Origin: Acetobacteraceae bacterium | GTDB lineage: Bacteria > Pseudomonadota > Alphaproteobacteria > Acetobacterales > Acetobacteraceae | NCBI GenBank assembly: GCA_027340195.1 | Contig: DAHWNE010000128.1 | Span: 1 to 9,385, forward strand | Direction of reading: 5' to 3' | DNA length: 9,385 nt | In this document: one piece after another, positions 8,861 through 9,385 of the stretch | Layout of the letters: every line of letters starts with the position of its first letter | Numbering within the stretch: position 1 is the first letter of the stretch | Made by a program: the position numbers and the translations under genes | Notes under the pieces: model-generated | What the model saw: the letters and a program-made list of their open reading frames with translations, nothing else | What the model was told of the DNA's origin: nothing | Database searches by the model: none

Positions 8861-9385
8861 GTGCCCGTCACCGCCCCGCTCTCCCCTCCTCTCGCCCGCC
8901 GGCGCCGGGCGGAAGCCGCCATGCTGCTGCTCGCCGCCCTGGTGCTGCTCGGCGCCGCCCGCCTGCGCGGGGCCGAGTATGACGAGGCGTACAGCCTGTT
9001 CCTCACCTCCGGCACCCCCCGCCCGGCCTGGCCCGATCGTCCCTTCCGCGCCGGGCTGATCCGCCGCGTCATCGCCCGCCACGCCGGCCCGGTGGCCATC
9101 GCCCGGGCGCTGCGCGCCACCGACGTCCACCCGCCGCTCTATTTCTGGGCTCTCGCGGCCTGGCGCCGCGGCTTCGGGCCGGGGTTGCTCGTCGCGCGCC
9201 TGCTCTCGGTGCTGGCGGCGCTGGCGGCGCTGGCGCTGGTCGGCGCGCTGGCCCGGGCCGCCGCCATCCCGGCGGTGCCGGCGATCGGGTTCACCCTCGG
9301 CTGCTACGGCTTCGCCTATACCGGCGCCATCGCGCGCGACTTCGCGCTGGCCGAGGCGCTGCTGCTCGCCGGCGTCTGGCTGGCG
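8861..9385 (+). CDS. GT-C/GT39-like membrane glycosyltransferase, N-terminal part (cut by window edge)
   Basis: An open frame of 175 codons without a stop runs to the window end. It resembles the N-terminus of polyprenyl-phosphate-sugar-dependent membrane glycosyltransferases (GT39/ArnT-like). A basic cytoplasmic start (LARRRRAE, 11-18) is followed by a first membrane helix (about 21-34), then AEYDEAYSLF with the acidic pair D41-E42 expected in the first periplasmic loop, DVHPPLYFWAL (88-98), further helices (about 107-131 and 140-155) and an ARDFALAEALLLAG segment (158-171). Such enzymes transfer sugars to lipids, proteins or envelope glycans on the outer face of the inner membrane. GTG at 8861 is preferred because it supplies the basic segment. 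The ATG at 8921, with GGAAG 5 bases upstream, is an alternative that would start directly in helix 1. The gene is divergent from the dehydrogenase, and the acceptor is unknown. Confidence 0.8.
   Translation, partial: MPVTAPLSPPLARRRRAEAAMLLLAALVLLGAARLRGAEYDEAYSLFLTSGTPRPAWPDRPFRAGLIRRVIARHAGPVAIARALRATDVHPPLYFWALAAWRRGFGPGLLVARLLSVLAALAALALVGALARAAAIPAVPAIGFTLGCYGFAYTGAIARDFALAEALLLAGVWLA

Noticed and set aside
8796..9059. Plus-strand open frame of 87 codons at the start of the glycosyltransferase region
   Set aside because: Ser/Pro/Ala-rich with no motif, while the neighbouring frame shows membrane helices, the DE pair and HPPLYF.

Overview
The window is about 9.4 kb of very GC-rich DNA with strong G/C bias at third codon positions. 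It carries seven well-supported protein genes, one further gene cut off by the right edge, and possibly the first codons of another at the left edge. The gene content (class II cytochrome c', b561-type cytochrome, an rsmI/LpoA-like divergent pair, sdhE next to mfd) fits a high-GC alphaproteobacterium, perhaps of the Rhodospirillales/Acetobacteraceae type. The taxonomic call is an inference from gene content and composition. I see no tRNA, rRNA, CRISPR array, insertion sequence, prophage or integration signature.

Left part (1-1355): a periplasmic cytochrome c' (+ strand) and a four-helix b561-type membrane cytochrome (- strand) face each other, and their stop-codon ends overlap by 8 bp. The b-type cytochrome probably passes electrons between the quinone pool and a periplasmic c-type haem protein, so the two may be redox partners although they are convergent. 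The 124 bp upstream of the b-type gene holds two inverted repeats. One lies just after the preceding gene. The other folds around the cytochrome b ribosome binding site and start codon.

Centre (1356-7303): a lipoprotein of the LpoA/periplasmic-binding-protein type (- strand) is head to head with rsmI (16S rRNA 2'-O-methyltransferase). On the best ribosome-binding-site evidence their 5' ends overlap. rsmI is followed by sdhE (SDH flavinylation factor) through an ATGA overlap, and then by mfd (transcription-repair coupling factor). sdhE and mfd are bridged by an 18-codon reading frame that overlaps the sdhE stop and the mfd start, so the three genes look like one translationally coupled operon.

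Right part (7304-9385): a 72-bp convergent spacer with a nested inverted repeat separates mfd from a minus-strand FAD-dependent D-2-hydroxyacid dehydrogenase, which carries the substrate and metal-binding residues of the D-2-hydroxyglutarate dehydrogenase group. A short divergent promoter region follows, then the N-terminal part of a GT-C/GT39-like membrane glycosyltransferase that runs off the window.

Most of the window is conserved housekeeping DNA. I do not see a new multi-gene system. The points worth a second look are small-scale: the structured start region of the cytochrome b gene, the overlapping head-to-head starts of rsmI and the lipoprotein gene, the coupling mini-ORF before mfd, and a possible distal-haem substitution in cytochrome c'.
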